Made by a program: the position numbers and the translations under genes | Shown here: positions 9,703-19,001 of the stretch, in pieces | Position numbering within the stretch: position 1 is the first letter of the stretch | Layout: each line of letters opens with the position of its first letter | Assembly (NCBI RefSeq): GCF_001625195.1 | Contig: NC_054389.1 | Coordinates: 3,778,520 to 3,842,519, forward strand | Source: Drechmeria coniospora | Lineage: Eukaryota; Ascomycota; Sordariomycetes; Hypocreales; Ophiocordycipitaceae | DNA length: 64,000 bases | Direction of reading: 5' to 3' | Notes under the pieces: model-generated | Seen by the model: only the letters and a program-made list of their open reading frames with translations | Databases searched by the model: none | Told to the model about the DNA's origin: nothing

Positions 9703-12431
9703 GGAGTCGGTGGCGACTGGGCAGCGAGCATATGGGAGGGGGGGGGGGTAATTGAGCGAGCGTCGGCTGCTCCGGGGAAGAGGGGGGGAGGGGTGGTGGT
9801 TGATGGACATGGGTCACGGATATGAGCGCGCCATGAGGCGCGACGCGCGCAACGCATTGGCCGGTACCAGGCGAGCCCGTGGAAGCGATAGAAGATTTTT
9901 GCCGCGAACAGGAGGCTGATGGATTGATCAACCGTTGTCCGATGATTTCTCGTGCACGCAGCCCGTTGCCACTTGATGCGCGTGAGAGCTTGCGGAGGGA
10001 CGGCTGCGGTGCGGCGGTGGTCAGATGGAAGGCAACCAGGATGATGAACGAACGGATGCCCGAGTGAAGGATTGGGTCTTCGCAGGCGGACAAGATATGC
10101 ACACGTGCTTCAAAACCACTGTCCAACGCACCAGGTGCTACGCGTACAACCCGCCGTTTTTTCATTCCATGGTGGGCCGGTGCGGCAGTTGCCGCTGCCA
10201 CCATCACTGACTGCCATCGGTCTGCATGCATACCCATGAGGGAGGGAATGAGGGGGATCCGCGAAGTTGTCCACGGCGGAGCACAGGGTACTTACTGTAC
10301 GGGAGTGCCTGCCACGGACATCAAGCAACGGCCCGGGCGGGTGGTGCAAAAAAATGCACAATGGTACGCCAGATTCCCGTCTGTGCCCTGTCTGCCCTGT
10401 CCCTCGATCGTCTCGGAGCTGGAGGTATGTAGGGGGGGTGGGGGGTTAGGAGAGCAAGGGTGTCGGTTTGGCGGCTGATGGCTGATGGATGACGGCTGAC
10501 GGATGATGCGCGGCCCCGGCAAGGCCCAATGGGCAAGGATTTTTCGCATTACAAATCCATTCGTAATTGTTTGCTTGTTGAAAAGAGCGAGCACTGGGTG
10601 AACTCGGGGTGAGTATTGATTGAGTGTCGTCGAGTGAAGCGAGTGAGCACCAGGTGATGGAATGGAGACGGTAGAATGAGGAGGAATCGAACGACGGCCG
10701 GTGAGTGCTGTGCTGGTGGACAGTCGACGGTTGCTTGCGAACGTTAGTTATTCTTGGCTCGCGTGTGCTAAAGGCCCTGGCCAGACCATTGGCTTCTAGG
10801 TGACAGAGTGCGTTCTAGCCCTTCCCTGATCGTACGGCTGCAGGGATGCTGAAAGTCAGGGTCCAAACGTTCCGAACCGGGCCGTCGGGAACCCCGTAGT
10901 TGTGCAGCGACGGGTAGGTACGTACTTACATACCACAGTACTGTGCAATACACTTGCAACTACAGTACATGTAATTCCAGTATTATCTGCACTGCATGCA
11001 AGTACGTGATCCGTGTTCGGTTGGAAAAGGTAAGTAAATACCAAGTTGAGGGAACTATTACCTGCACGCCGGCACCGATACAGCATTGCCTGCAAACCCC
11101 CATCACGCCAAGGTTAGTACTTGCTTCTGATTGCTGCGCCACCGTTGTCGGCCTGTCGGCAGTTTGCGCTCCGTCTGCAGCACTTGCACGGCACTCTCAT
11201 AGTTCGCATACAGTGCCTGTACTGCCTCCCAGAACTCCTTACATACCACCCACCAAGTGCTTCCCATGTACCGAGTCCAAGGTACATACTATGTACCGTT
11301 TGTTTGCTGTCCGGCTTCGCCGTCTCGTCAGCCGCCTCGCAGCGCGCCCGATTACCGAGCGAGCAACTACGTCGTATGTGGTGCGCACACCGTCCACCGT
11401 CCACCGTCCACCACCCGCGTCTGCCGTAGACGTCGGTCGCGCCTAGAACTTCAAAGAAGCCATGAGAGGAGAGCTTGGACCTACTAGCAGGAGTCTCCGG
11501 CCCGTTAGACTCGCCCGAGCGACCAGCAACCGTGCTCCGTAGGTGCCGACATGGATTTGACCGACCAATATGTACCTGAACGTAACTTTCCTCGACGGCC
11601 ACGGCCGGGTACTTTGTACCTTGGGAATACTTTGCTCGAGTACGAACCATGTATGCGGCCAGTACCTACGACCAGGAAGTACTTTGTGGTAGAAATGCTA
11701 CCTGCGCAGCAAGTATGCAGTACATCGACATGCCCACTACTAGATCCAGCGCGCAATAGTCTCCTCTCTTCTGGGAGCTTTCGGGGGAGGGTGGTTCCTA
11801 TGAGGTGGAGCTTGATGGCCTCTGCCCATTCCCCCGGCCAAGTACCGTCTCGTCTCCCTTCTTCCACTGCAGCTGGCAGCTGCGTTCTTCGCGTACTAGC
11901 AGGTGCATGCCCGCTGCTACTGTACTTGGCTTTAATCTACTCTGCGCTCGCTGCTCTTGCTCTTGATCCTGCTTCTGCCACCTTCATACCCTTTTCTCAA
12001 CAAATCAACAAAGCTTTGCCCCTCCTCGTTGGCCTTGTCGCCTCAGCCTGGATCTCAAAGATACACTTACACTCCCGAGACCTTGACTAGCATCAAGGCC
12101 GGCCTGTCATCCACCCACCACCCATCATACTTTGTTCCCTCCCCATCCCTGTTTCCTCCTCCTCCTCCTCCTCCTCCTCCTCCTCCTCCTCCTCCTCTTC
12201 CTCCTCCTCCTCCTCCACTTCCTCCTCCATTTCTTCGACCAAACGACATTGCACATCGTCAGCCAAAGCGGGAGGCTCACCTGCCTCTCCCATTCTTCCG
12301 TTGACTGGCTCGTATCGGTCTCCTACCTGTCACCTGGCTGCTGTCTGCGTTCTGCCTGCTTCCCATTGTCGGGATAGAACGTACAGCGGCGAGGCCATTT
12401 TCATCCCAAGCCCAAATCAAGATCCAACACG
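9703..12431. other. Intergenic region chs4 / MFS transporter
   Basis: This 2.7-kb gap has no gene I can support. A G-run lies near 9739-9748. Bases about 10900-11720 are a weaker GTAC-rich island with words such as GTACTTTGTACC. From about 11740 the sequence turns C/T-rich, includes a TCC microsatellite, and looks like promoter and leader of the MFS gene. An open frame at 11551-12090 has a hydrophobic stretch but no recognisable family and probably lies in that leader. Confidence 0.55.
12154..12228 (+). repeat. TCC trinucleotide microsatellite
   Basis: A (TCC)n tract with two small interruptions (TCTTCC and CCACTTCC), in the pyrimidine-rich leader about 200 bases upstream of the MFS start codon. 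Confidence 0.9.
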
Positions 12432-14975
12432 ATGCCGCTCTCTGCATCTTCCATGGAGAGTCTGAAGGAGTCATCCACTCGACCCCGCGGCATCATTGCC
12501 CGCCTGTTCGGAACAGACTTCAAACGGCATGCCTCCACGAGGGCCTCAAACCAGACCTCCAACGGGCGGTTAGCTCCGTCACCAAAGAGGGCCATGGGAA
12601 TCCTGAATGTCAAGGAGACAGTCGACGTGCCAGGTATGTAGTGCCTGGTATTCACCCCGACTCTTCTTCGTACCCGTTCCCCCAACGGCCCGTCCATCCT
12701 CGTCGGCTGGGTTTCCCGCTTACCCCTCGTACGCAGGTTCCGTCCGCCTCGTTGCTACAAAGTCCAACCATTCACCGGCTTTCCGCGGTGCTGATGCAAG
12801 AACGTCCCCGCACTCCTCTGCTCCCCAGGCATCCTTCCCCCTCGACCTGCCGGCGAGTTCCGCCGTGCCCGACACTATCGAGGGGATGAAGAAAACGAGC
12901 GACGGTAGCATCATCCTAGAACCCCAGCCCGAGGAGTCGGTCAATGATCCTCTCAACTGGCCTGCCTGGCGCCGCGATGTTGCCTTGCTATCTCTCGGCT
13001 TCTACTGCATCATTTGTGGTGGCATCACACCCCTTCTTTCCGCCGGCTTCCCCAACCTGACTCAGGAGCACAGCATCTCGCTCGAGGCCTTCTCCCTCAC
13101 AACTGGCCTGTACATGATGGGGCTCGCCATCGGCTCCGTTCTCGCCTCTCCCACGGCCATCCTGTTCGGCAAGCGGCCCGTGTATCTTGCCAGTGCCGCC
13201 ATCTTCATCGGCACTTGCCTCTGGGCCGCCTTGTCCTCTAGCTTCGCCTCTCTCATGGCTGCCCGCGTCTTTCAAGGCATGGCTGTGAGCCCCATTGAAT
13301 GCCTTCCGCCCTCCACCATTGTCGATATGTTCTTCCTCCATGAGCGGGCTTACCGCATCGGCATCTACAACATGCTCCTGCTCGGCGGCTTGAACCTGCT
13401 TCCCCTGCTCAGTTCTGTCGTCATCGACGTGTACGGCTGGCGTTGGGTCTTTTGGTTAGTCATGGCCCTACACCGCCCGCCGTGCTGCCTGCTTGCCAGT
13501 ACCAGCATGCCCTTGTCGATGCTGCTTGTTCTCAACGCTGACTGTCGTCAAGGATCGTCGCCATGCTCGTCTTCCTGGCCTTCGTCCTCCTCTTCTTCTT
13601 TGTCCCAGAATCTTACTGGGAGAGAAAATCAACGAGGGAGCTGTCGATGGCTCCGTTCTTCCTCCGCCCTCTTCCCTCCTGCTTCTTCGCACCCCGCGTT
13701 GCCATGACATCCACGGCGCGTCGTGGCTGCGATGTAGGCCCAATCCCTCCCCTCTCCGGAAGGCTTGCCTCAGTCGCCACCATCGACCAGGATGAAGGCG
13801 GCGACCATGACATCCATGCTCGCTGCCATTCGGTCACCTCACCGCCCGCTCGTCCCCTCTCGGCTGACCGAGCCACAATCGCGGGAATTCAAGCAATGGG
13901 CGAGCCTTGGACTGGGCCCCCTGCCACTGGAAGCGAAGCTCCTGAGGAAGACCTGCAGGACTCACGCGTATGGCCCACGTCGTCGAACCCAGGCATCAAC
14001 ATTCGAGTCCTCGAGCTTCTGAGCCGCTCTGCTCCAGACGTACCGCCGACTCCTAGGCTGCATAGCTTTTCCTCGCCGTACTATCAGACCATCCTTGAGA
14101 GGAATTCCGATGCCGACTATTTCACCGTCGAACCGACTCGAGACAGTGGGAAACTGCTTTCATTCCTGCACAACGAGCCGGCCAGCACGAATTCGTACAC
14201 ACAAGCCCTTCGTCAGCGGCCCGCCCAGACCCTTGTTCAACGGTTGAAGCCGTACCATGGACGCCTTAGAAATGACAAGTGGCTGAAGGTCATGATCCGT
14301 CCCGTCATCCTGCTCGCCTATCCCGCTGTCCTCTGGTCTTCTGCCGTGTACGCCTCCTCGGTCGGCTGGCTGATTGTCATTTCCGAGACCATGACCGTCC
14401 TCTACCGCGACCCAGCCATGTACGATCTCACGGGTCTGCAGACAGGTCTCGTCTACTTTTTGCCCCTCCTGGGCGGCATCTTAGGAACCGGGGCGGCGGG
14501 TAAGCTGAGCGACTGGACGGTGAGAGTCATGTCACGCCGCAACGGTGGCCTGTACGAGCCCGAGTTCCGCCTCGTCATGGTGATTCCCGTCTTGGTGACG
14601 AAGACCCTAGGCCTTGCGGGGTTTGGTTGGTCCTCGCAGGAGCTGGAGAGCTGGATCGTTCCCTCCATCTTCTTTGGCATCCTATCCTTCGGCTGCGCCA
14701 TGGGCGCCACGACGGCCATGACCTTTTGCCTTGACAGCTATCACCAATACGCTGCGGAAGCGTTGGTGGCTCTCAACTTGAGCAAGAATATGCTGCACGG
14801 CCTGATCTTTGGCTTACTGGTGTCGCGTTGGCTGGCCGCCGACGGATCGAAGACGGTATATATGTGGCTGAGCATCATCCAGTTGATTGTCCTGCTCACC
14901 GCGGTCCCTCTGTACATGTACGGAAAGCGAGCCCGGATGTGGACGGTGAGAAGAAATTTGATGGGGAAATTCTGA
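12432..14975 (+). CDS. MFS transporter, DHA1 type (HOL1-like)
   Basis: Three exons (12432-12633, 12737-13454, 13553-14975) encode 780 residues. The 5' part reads NDPLNWPAWRRDVALLSLG, typical of fungal drug/H+ antiporter-type MFS proteins, then six transmembrane spans including RVFQGMAVSPIECLPPSTIVDMFFLHERAYRIG (cytosolic loop and TM4-5 motif) and a sixth ending FVPESYWERK. After a cytosolic loop of roughly 220 residues (about 329-550), six more spans follow, starting at VILLAYPAVLWSS and ending in VYMWLSIIQLIVLLTAVPLYMYG. The PESYWER motif after TM6 matches the HOL1-like group, which in yeast imports cations and polyamines; the substrate here is unknown. The central loop is unusually long and compositionally odd, so an unrecognised intron inside exon 3 (around 13680-13870) is possible. 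Confidence 0.85.
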
Positions 14976-15743
14976 GCATTGAAGCCACCGCGTACCTTTT
15001 CCTTTGCGTTCGGTTGCCAGAACGAACTCGAGAGCGAAAGGCGTTTGGATTTCTACGACACGGCGCAACGGATCCCCGGCCGTGTATGATTTGGCGTTTT
15101 TTTGCAACTGAGACGATTATATGTGTTGGAAAGGTAGGCAAGCTGAATATGCATCTTGGCAGAAACGGATGGGATACTGCAGCGATATGGGAGACGTTGT
15201 GGGATTCCAGGGTCTTGAGAGGGTCCTGAGGTTGTGGGGTGCCGATGACGGCGACGCGGTATCACGATTCAATGTCTGCAAGTAGTTGGTGACGTTTCCT
15301 TGAATCAGATCAATGTCTGCAAGTAGTTGGTGACGTTTCCTTGAATCAGATTACGCATGAACAAGCGCCAATGCCGTAGAAGGCTGATGTGTTTTTGTAG
15401 TGATTGCATCGTCGGTGCCAAAGATTGGGCACTGTGTGCACTGTGATGGGCCGTTGTGGCATTTCTCTTCTTGAACAAAGCCAAGCCCGCGGGGAGCCCC
15501 TCCAGAGTGGACAGTGCGGGTAGGTAATTGTCACCGTGTCCACCCGCTGAAGTGCAGGCAAAGTTCTCGGGAACCGACGACGGCACAACACGACGACCGA
15601 CGGCACGGCAGTGCACCCTTCTCGCCTTTCATTACCAGCGACTCCCTACGCAAAGCAAGCACGCTGCGCCTGAGGGGGCGTCTACGATCCACATTGGCCA
15701 CCGGCACGCATCGTGAGTCTCGACTCTCGGCTGCATTGCGGTC
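14976..15743. other. Intergenic region MFS / Elp6 with a 41-bp duplication
   Basis: A 768-base gap with no gene I recognise. It holds the 3' flank of the transporter, a perfect 41-bp tandem duplication and the promoter and leader of elp6. Confidence 0.6.
15269..15350 (+). repeat. Perfect 41-bp tandem duplication
   Basis: The unit at 15269-15309 (begins TCAATGTCTGCAAGTAG, ends CCTTGAATCAGA) is repeated without a mismatch at 15310-15350. The absence of divergence suggests a recent duplication. Confidence 0.95.
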
Positions 15744-16817
15744 ATGTCGTCGTCGAGGATCCCGCACCTACTGGAGCCCTACATGGGTCTACCGCCCGAG
15801 GCGGCCCTCGTCGTCCTCACCGGCGTCCTTGGCGCGAGCACAAACTGGCTCATTCTACGGTGCGCGTACTCACTCCTGCTCTCCCGCCAGTCAGCTGCCG
15901 AGCAAGTGGAGGAGGCGGACGCCGCGCGTGGAGGGACCGACGTCGCCGTCGTTCTCGTCAGCTTCATGCGTGACAGGGCCTTCTGGAGGGAGGGCGCGAG
16001 CAAGATGGTGCGTGTGACAGGTTTAACACAATGTCGTTGCGAGCGAAGACCGCTGCGTACTTTTTACTTGATTTCTGCATGTGTGTGTGGGTGTGGGTGT
16101 GTGTGGTTGTGGGCGTGTGTGCATGCGGGTGTGTAGGTTTGTATGCTGATCTACCGACCCGGTGTTAGGGCTTCGATCTGGATACCCTCGACCGCGCGGG
16201 ACGCTTCACCTTCGTCGATGGCCTGACCGGTCTTTTCGCCGCGCCGTCCTGTTCCGATGCGCGCAAGGAGGCACCGCTGAGAAGCCCGGCCTTGGTGGAC
16301 GTGCGTCGTGCCATCGAAGTAGCCATGGCCAAGGTAAACGCGACCAAGACGGTCCTCATCGTTGACCAGGTTGACGCTCTGCTCGCGGCAGCAGGGCCCT
16401 CAGCCGGCGTGACGAGCCTCTCGCTACAGAACATGCTCCTCTCGCTTCGGGAAGTGCGTTGTTGGCCCCCTCGTCATGGCGCTGTCCCGCTATGCTGGCC
16501 GACTGGCTGACTGGCTGACGAATTGTTCACAGCATGTGCACGCCTGTATCTTAACACTCGCTGCCGACGAGCCGCTGCTGCACACGCAAAACACATCGCT
16601 CGAGCGTGAGCATGCCGCACTGGTGCTCTCGCAGGCCCATGCAGCACAGACTGTGCTGGCGCTGCGCCGGCTCGACACGGGGGCGGCGCCCGATGTGAGC
16701 GGCGTCGTCCGCATCACGGCGCGTGGAGACGGTGCTGCCGCCGACGGTTGCGATGTTGAATATCTGTACTACGTCGCTGCCGATGGAGGCGTGCGGGTCT
16801 TTGAGAGGGGAACATAA
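15744..16817 (+). CDS. elp6: Elongator complex subunit Elp6
   Basis: Three exons (15744-16007, 16169-16453, 16533-16817) encode 277 residues. Elp6 forms, with Elp4 and Elp5, the hexameric RecA-like ring of Elongator that acts in wobble-uridine modification of tRNA. The N-terminus MSSSRIPHLLEPYMGLPPEAALVVLTGVLGASTNWLILR is typical of fungal Elp6. The strand VAVVLVSFMRDRAFWREGASKMG runs across the first splice into FDLDTLDRAGRFTFVDGLTGLF, and TKTVLIVDQVDALLAA is the RecA-like Walker-B region. No Walker-A lysine motif is present, as expected, since Elp4-6 keep the fold but lack the canonical site. The first intron (16008-16168) is unusually GT-rich. The gene lies tail to tail with eL37. Confidence 0.88.
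16075..16140 (+). repeat. GT-rich simple repeat within elp6 intron 1
   Basis: A (GT)n/GGGTGT-like tract fills much of the intron between the donor at 16008 and the acceptor at 16168. It makes this intron the longer of the two in the gene. Confidence 0.8.
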
Positions 16818-16856
16818 GGGATGGGCTCGATAGAGCTGGGCGTAAGGGTACGCTAC

Positions 16857-16914
16857 GATAGTGTGGCCGGCAGACAAAGGGACCCGATAGTGTGGCCGGC
16901 AGACAAAGGGACCC
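16857..16914 (+). repeat. Perfect 29-bp tandem duplication downstream of elp6
   Basis: The unit at 16857-16885 (begins GATAGTGTGGCCGGC, ends AAAGGGACCC) recurs exactly at 16886-16914. It starts 40 bases past the elp6 stop, in the convergent spacer with eL37. Confidence 0.95.
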
Positions 16915-17397
16915 TCTCGCGCTCGCATCAGCTCGGTTGGAGTTTGCGATTGCTCATCAACAACGCCCTGCCGCTGCCTTCTGCTTCTCACGTTCCCCAT
17001 GGGTGTGATCTCACCCATCCATCCAGCGTTCTCAAAACACGGCGTTCCGGTATGCGATGCGATGCCTTGGGAGGAAACTTCGTCTCTTCCGGGTAAAAGA
17101 TGAGAGTCCGATATATAGCAAAGCGTCTTCTTGTTCCTTGCCCAAACGCACCAAAAAAACACCAGGTCCGGATCCATAGCCGGTCAGCTCTCGTCCCTCC
17201 AATCCATCAGTCGCCACCATGGATCGTCCCATGACAGAAGGGTACGTGCCCGCCGCGCATTCCCGTATCACGGTAGCAGTCGAACCTCCCCTCCTACACC
17301 ATGGTCCCTCGCCAAGACTTCTCCTCAGTCAGGCAAGAGTCGCTTCCATCATTGTCGAGCTTGGCTTTTTGTTCGAGTCGGGTCGCCATTAGCCGGT
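16915..17397. other. Convergent spacer elp6 / rpl37
   Basis: The 3' flanks of two genes transcribed towards each other. I see no coding region or RNA gene. Confidence 0.55.
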
Positions 17398-17992
17398 CTA
17401 GGACTCTTGCTTGGTCGTGCCACGGGCGCCCTTGGGCTGGCCGGTCTGGAAGCCGTTCTTGAATCGTCGAGAAACGTCCTTGAGGTAGCGCATGCGACCG
17501 GTACCGACAGTCTTTCTCCGCTTGGCCTTCTCGCCCCAGTTGTCTGTGGAATGAACCATGGTCAGCGTCACGCTCGGATGGTGGAAGGGATGAATTCCGC
17601 TCAATCCGACGTGGGCAAGACGTACACTTTCGGGTCTTGGCAGCAGGGTAGCCGCAAGAGGAGCACTCATGCTTCTGGATGTGCAGCGAGCGACGACCTG
17701 GATTGCCGTCAGTATTTCCACATCCAATGCAACTTTTCGCCGCCTTCGTCTGATTTCGATTCCCATTCCCATTTCCATATTCGACAGTTTCTCCATTTAT
17801 CCTCCTCTTTCTCAGTCCGAAGGGGAAGAGGTCGGTGGGCGACTAACCGCATCGTCGGCACAGGGTGTGCGTCTTGTTGTGACGTTTACCGAAGCTGGAG
17901 GTACCCTTCGCTGCAGGAAATCGTCAGCAATGACAGCCAATTCATCTCGCGGTCGATTCGCTATTTCGTCCGCAGTGACGGCACGTACTCAT
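17398..17992 (-). CDS. rpl37: 60S ribosomal protein eL37 (L37)
   Basis: Four coding exons on the minus strand (17989-17992, 17848-17910, 17626-17697, 17398-17543) encode 94 residues, the usual size. The spliced protein begins [20 protein letters not shown] and ends in [10 protein letters not shown]. The zinc ribbon is C19-x2-C22 ... C34-x2-C37 (LCRRC and CSSC), followed by the basic rRNA-binding region [17 protein letters not shown]. It binds rRNA near the polypeptide exit tunnel of the large subunit. The first coding exon is only ATGA, and the remaining CG of the Thr2 codon lies in exon 2. Introns are 78, 150 and 82 nt. All junctions restore the near-invariant eukaryotic L37 sequence, so the model is very secure. 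Confidence 0.97.
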
Positions 17993-18089
17993 CTTGGCGG
18001 CTTGTCGTTGGGCGTGAGGTTGATGAACGATCTGGGAATTCCCGAAATGCAGGAGGGCTTTTTTCGGTGGAGTGTCAGTCAGAACTGCT

Positions 18090-18097
18090 AGCCCTAA
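18090..18097 (-). promoter_or_regulatory. Telobox / Tbf1-like site (AGCCCTAA) in the rpl37 promoter
   Basis: AGCCCTAA on the plus strand, about 100 bases upstream of the eL37 start. RCCCTAA is the Tbf1/telobox core known upstream of ribosomal protein genes in Candida and other fungi. Position and gene type fit; binding is inferred. Confidence 0.5.
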
Positions 18098-18168
18098 TTG
18101 CGGTGGAGCGCGACTCGGTTGATGGAGTTGATCCGTCTGGGTCATGTGATGATACCCTGTTTGTGTAA

Positions 18169-18176
18169 CACGTGAC
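18169..18176 (-). promoter_or_regulatory. Cbf1-type E-box (CACGTGAC) in the rpl37 promoter
   Basis: CACGTGAC on the plus strand, i.e. GTCACGTG reading towards the gene, about 175 bases upstream of the eL37 start. A related GTCATGTGA lies at 18141-18149. This matches the RTCACRTG motif of Cbf1, which accompanies Tbf1 at fungal ribosomal protein promoters. Confidence 0.5.
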
Positions 18177-18239
18177 CTAATCTCGCAACGGGATCTGAAA
18201 AAATGCGGGTACGTTTTCTGTGTGAGGGACCATGTTAAA

Positions 18240-18660
18240 TCCTCTTGAAATATTATACTGTATAATTAACTACTTAAGTAAGTACTTACTGTACTTACTC
18301 CGTGCATGTACTGTACTCCGTACTCTGTACGGAGGACCGGGAGGAGTAATTACGGAGTACTCCTAACTGAACTCGTAGGTGTACTGTACTCCGTAAAAGT
18401 ACTCCGTACATATTTGTAAGTGCCGGAGTACGGAGGACGGAATCCGGAGGACGGAGGACGGAGTACTTACAGTACGTCTACGGAGAACAGAACTCCATAC
18501 TGTACTTGCATCTATTCCGAACATCTACGTAATGCTCCGTACTCCTCATTTACTACTTACTTGAGCACTTGCAACACATGCAAGACAAGTAATTACCTGT
18601 AATACACTTTGGGGTGTTCCCGAGCAGGAGTACGGAGGACTACAGTACGTACGTACTGCA
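18240..18660. repeat. GTAC-rich palindromic-word island
   Basis: Many copies of TACTCCGTA / TACGGAGTA, plus repeated GGAGGACGGA-type words near 18429-18462 and AAGTACTTAC-type words. An imperfect inverted repeat lies near 18314-18336 (TACTCCGTAC, TCT, GTACGGAGGA). It separates the rpl37 promoter from the 3' side of the OPT gene, and nothing codes within it. Confidence 0.8.
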
Positions 18661-19001
18661 CTTGCATGATGGCACCTTTCGAAGCCATCACCATCCCCAG
18701 AACGGCTATTGTACGATTGCTTTGCATCATAGTACTGCATCTCGGACGTGGCGACACGAACAGACGTGACGTTTTCTTTGCACCATATCCATCGCTCAGA
18801 TTTTATCCGCAAGAGTACATGTCAGCCGTAATTCATCAGAGGTATCTTGTGCGCCAAATCCCACTACTAGTAAAATGCTATACAATCAACATCCGCCCGC
18901 AGACTCCATGTCGCCCCATACTCAAACTCCGGCTGCTTCTAAACTGTCCCAAAAACGTGCCTGGCCACGACCAGCATGACGTGCGAGTTGACAGTCATCA
19001 T
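18661..19001. other. 3' flank of the OPT gene
   Basis: About 340 bases downstream of the OPT stop codon. I see no coding region; it probably contains the 3' UTR of the OPT gene. Confidence 0.5.

Noticed and set aside
7758..9857. A 699-codon open frame on the minus strand
   Set aside because: It is antisense to the Chs4/Skt5-like gene. Arg/Leu/His-rich composition and lack of any domain mark it as a shadow of GC-rich codons.
11551..12090. A 179-codon frame with a hydrophobic stretch upstream of the MFS gene
   Set aside because: It overlaps the GTAC island and the pyrimidine-rich leader, has no recognisable family, and the hydrophobicity comes from CT-rich sequence.
18240..18660. CRISPR-like or satellite array
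   Set aside because: The repeated words have no constant period or spacer length, and the genome is eukaryotic.
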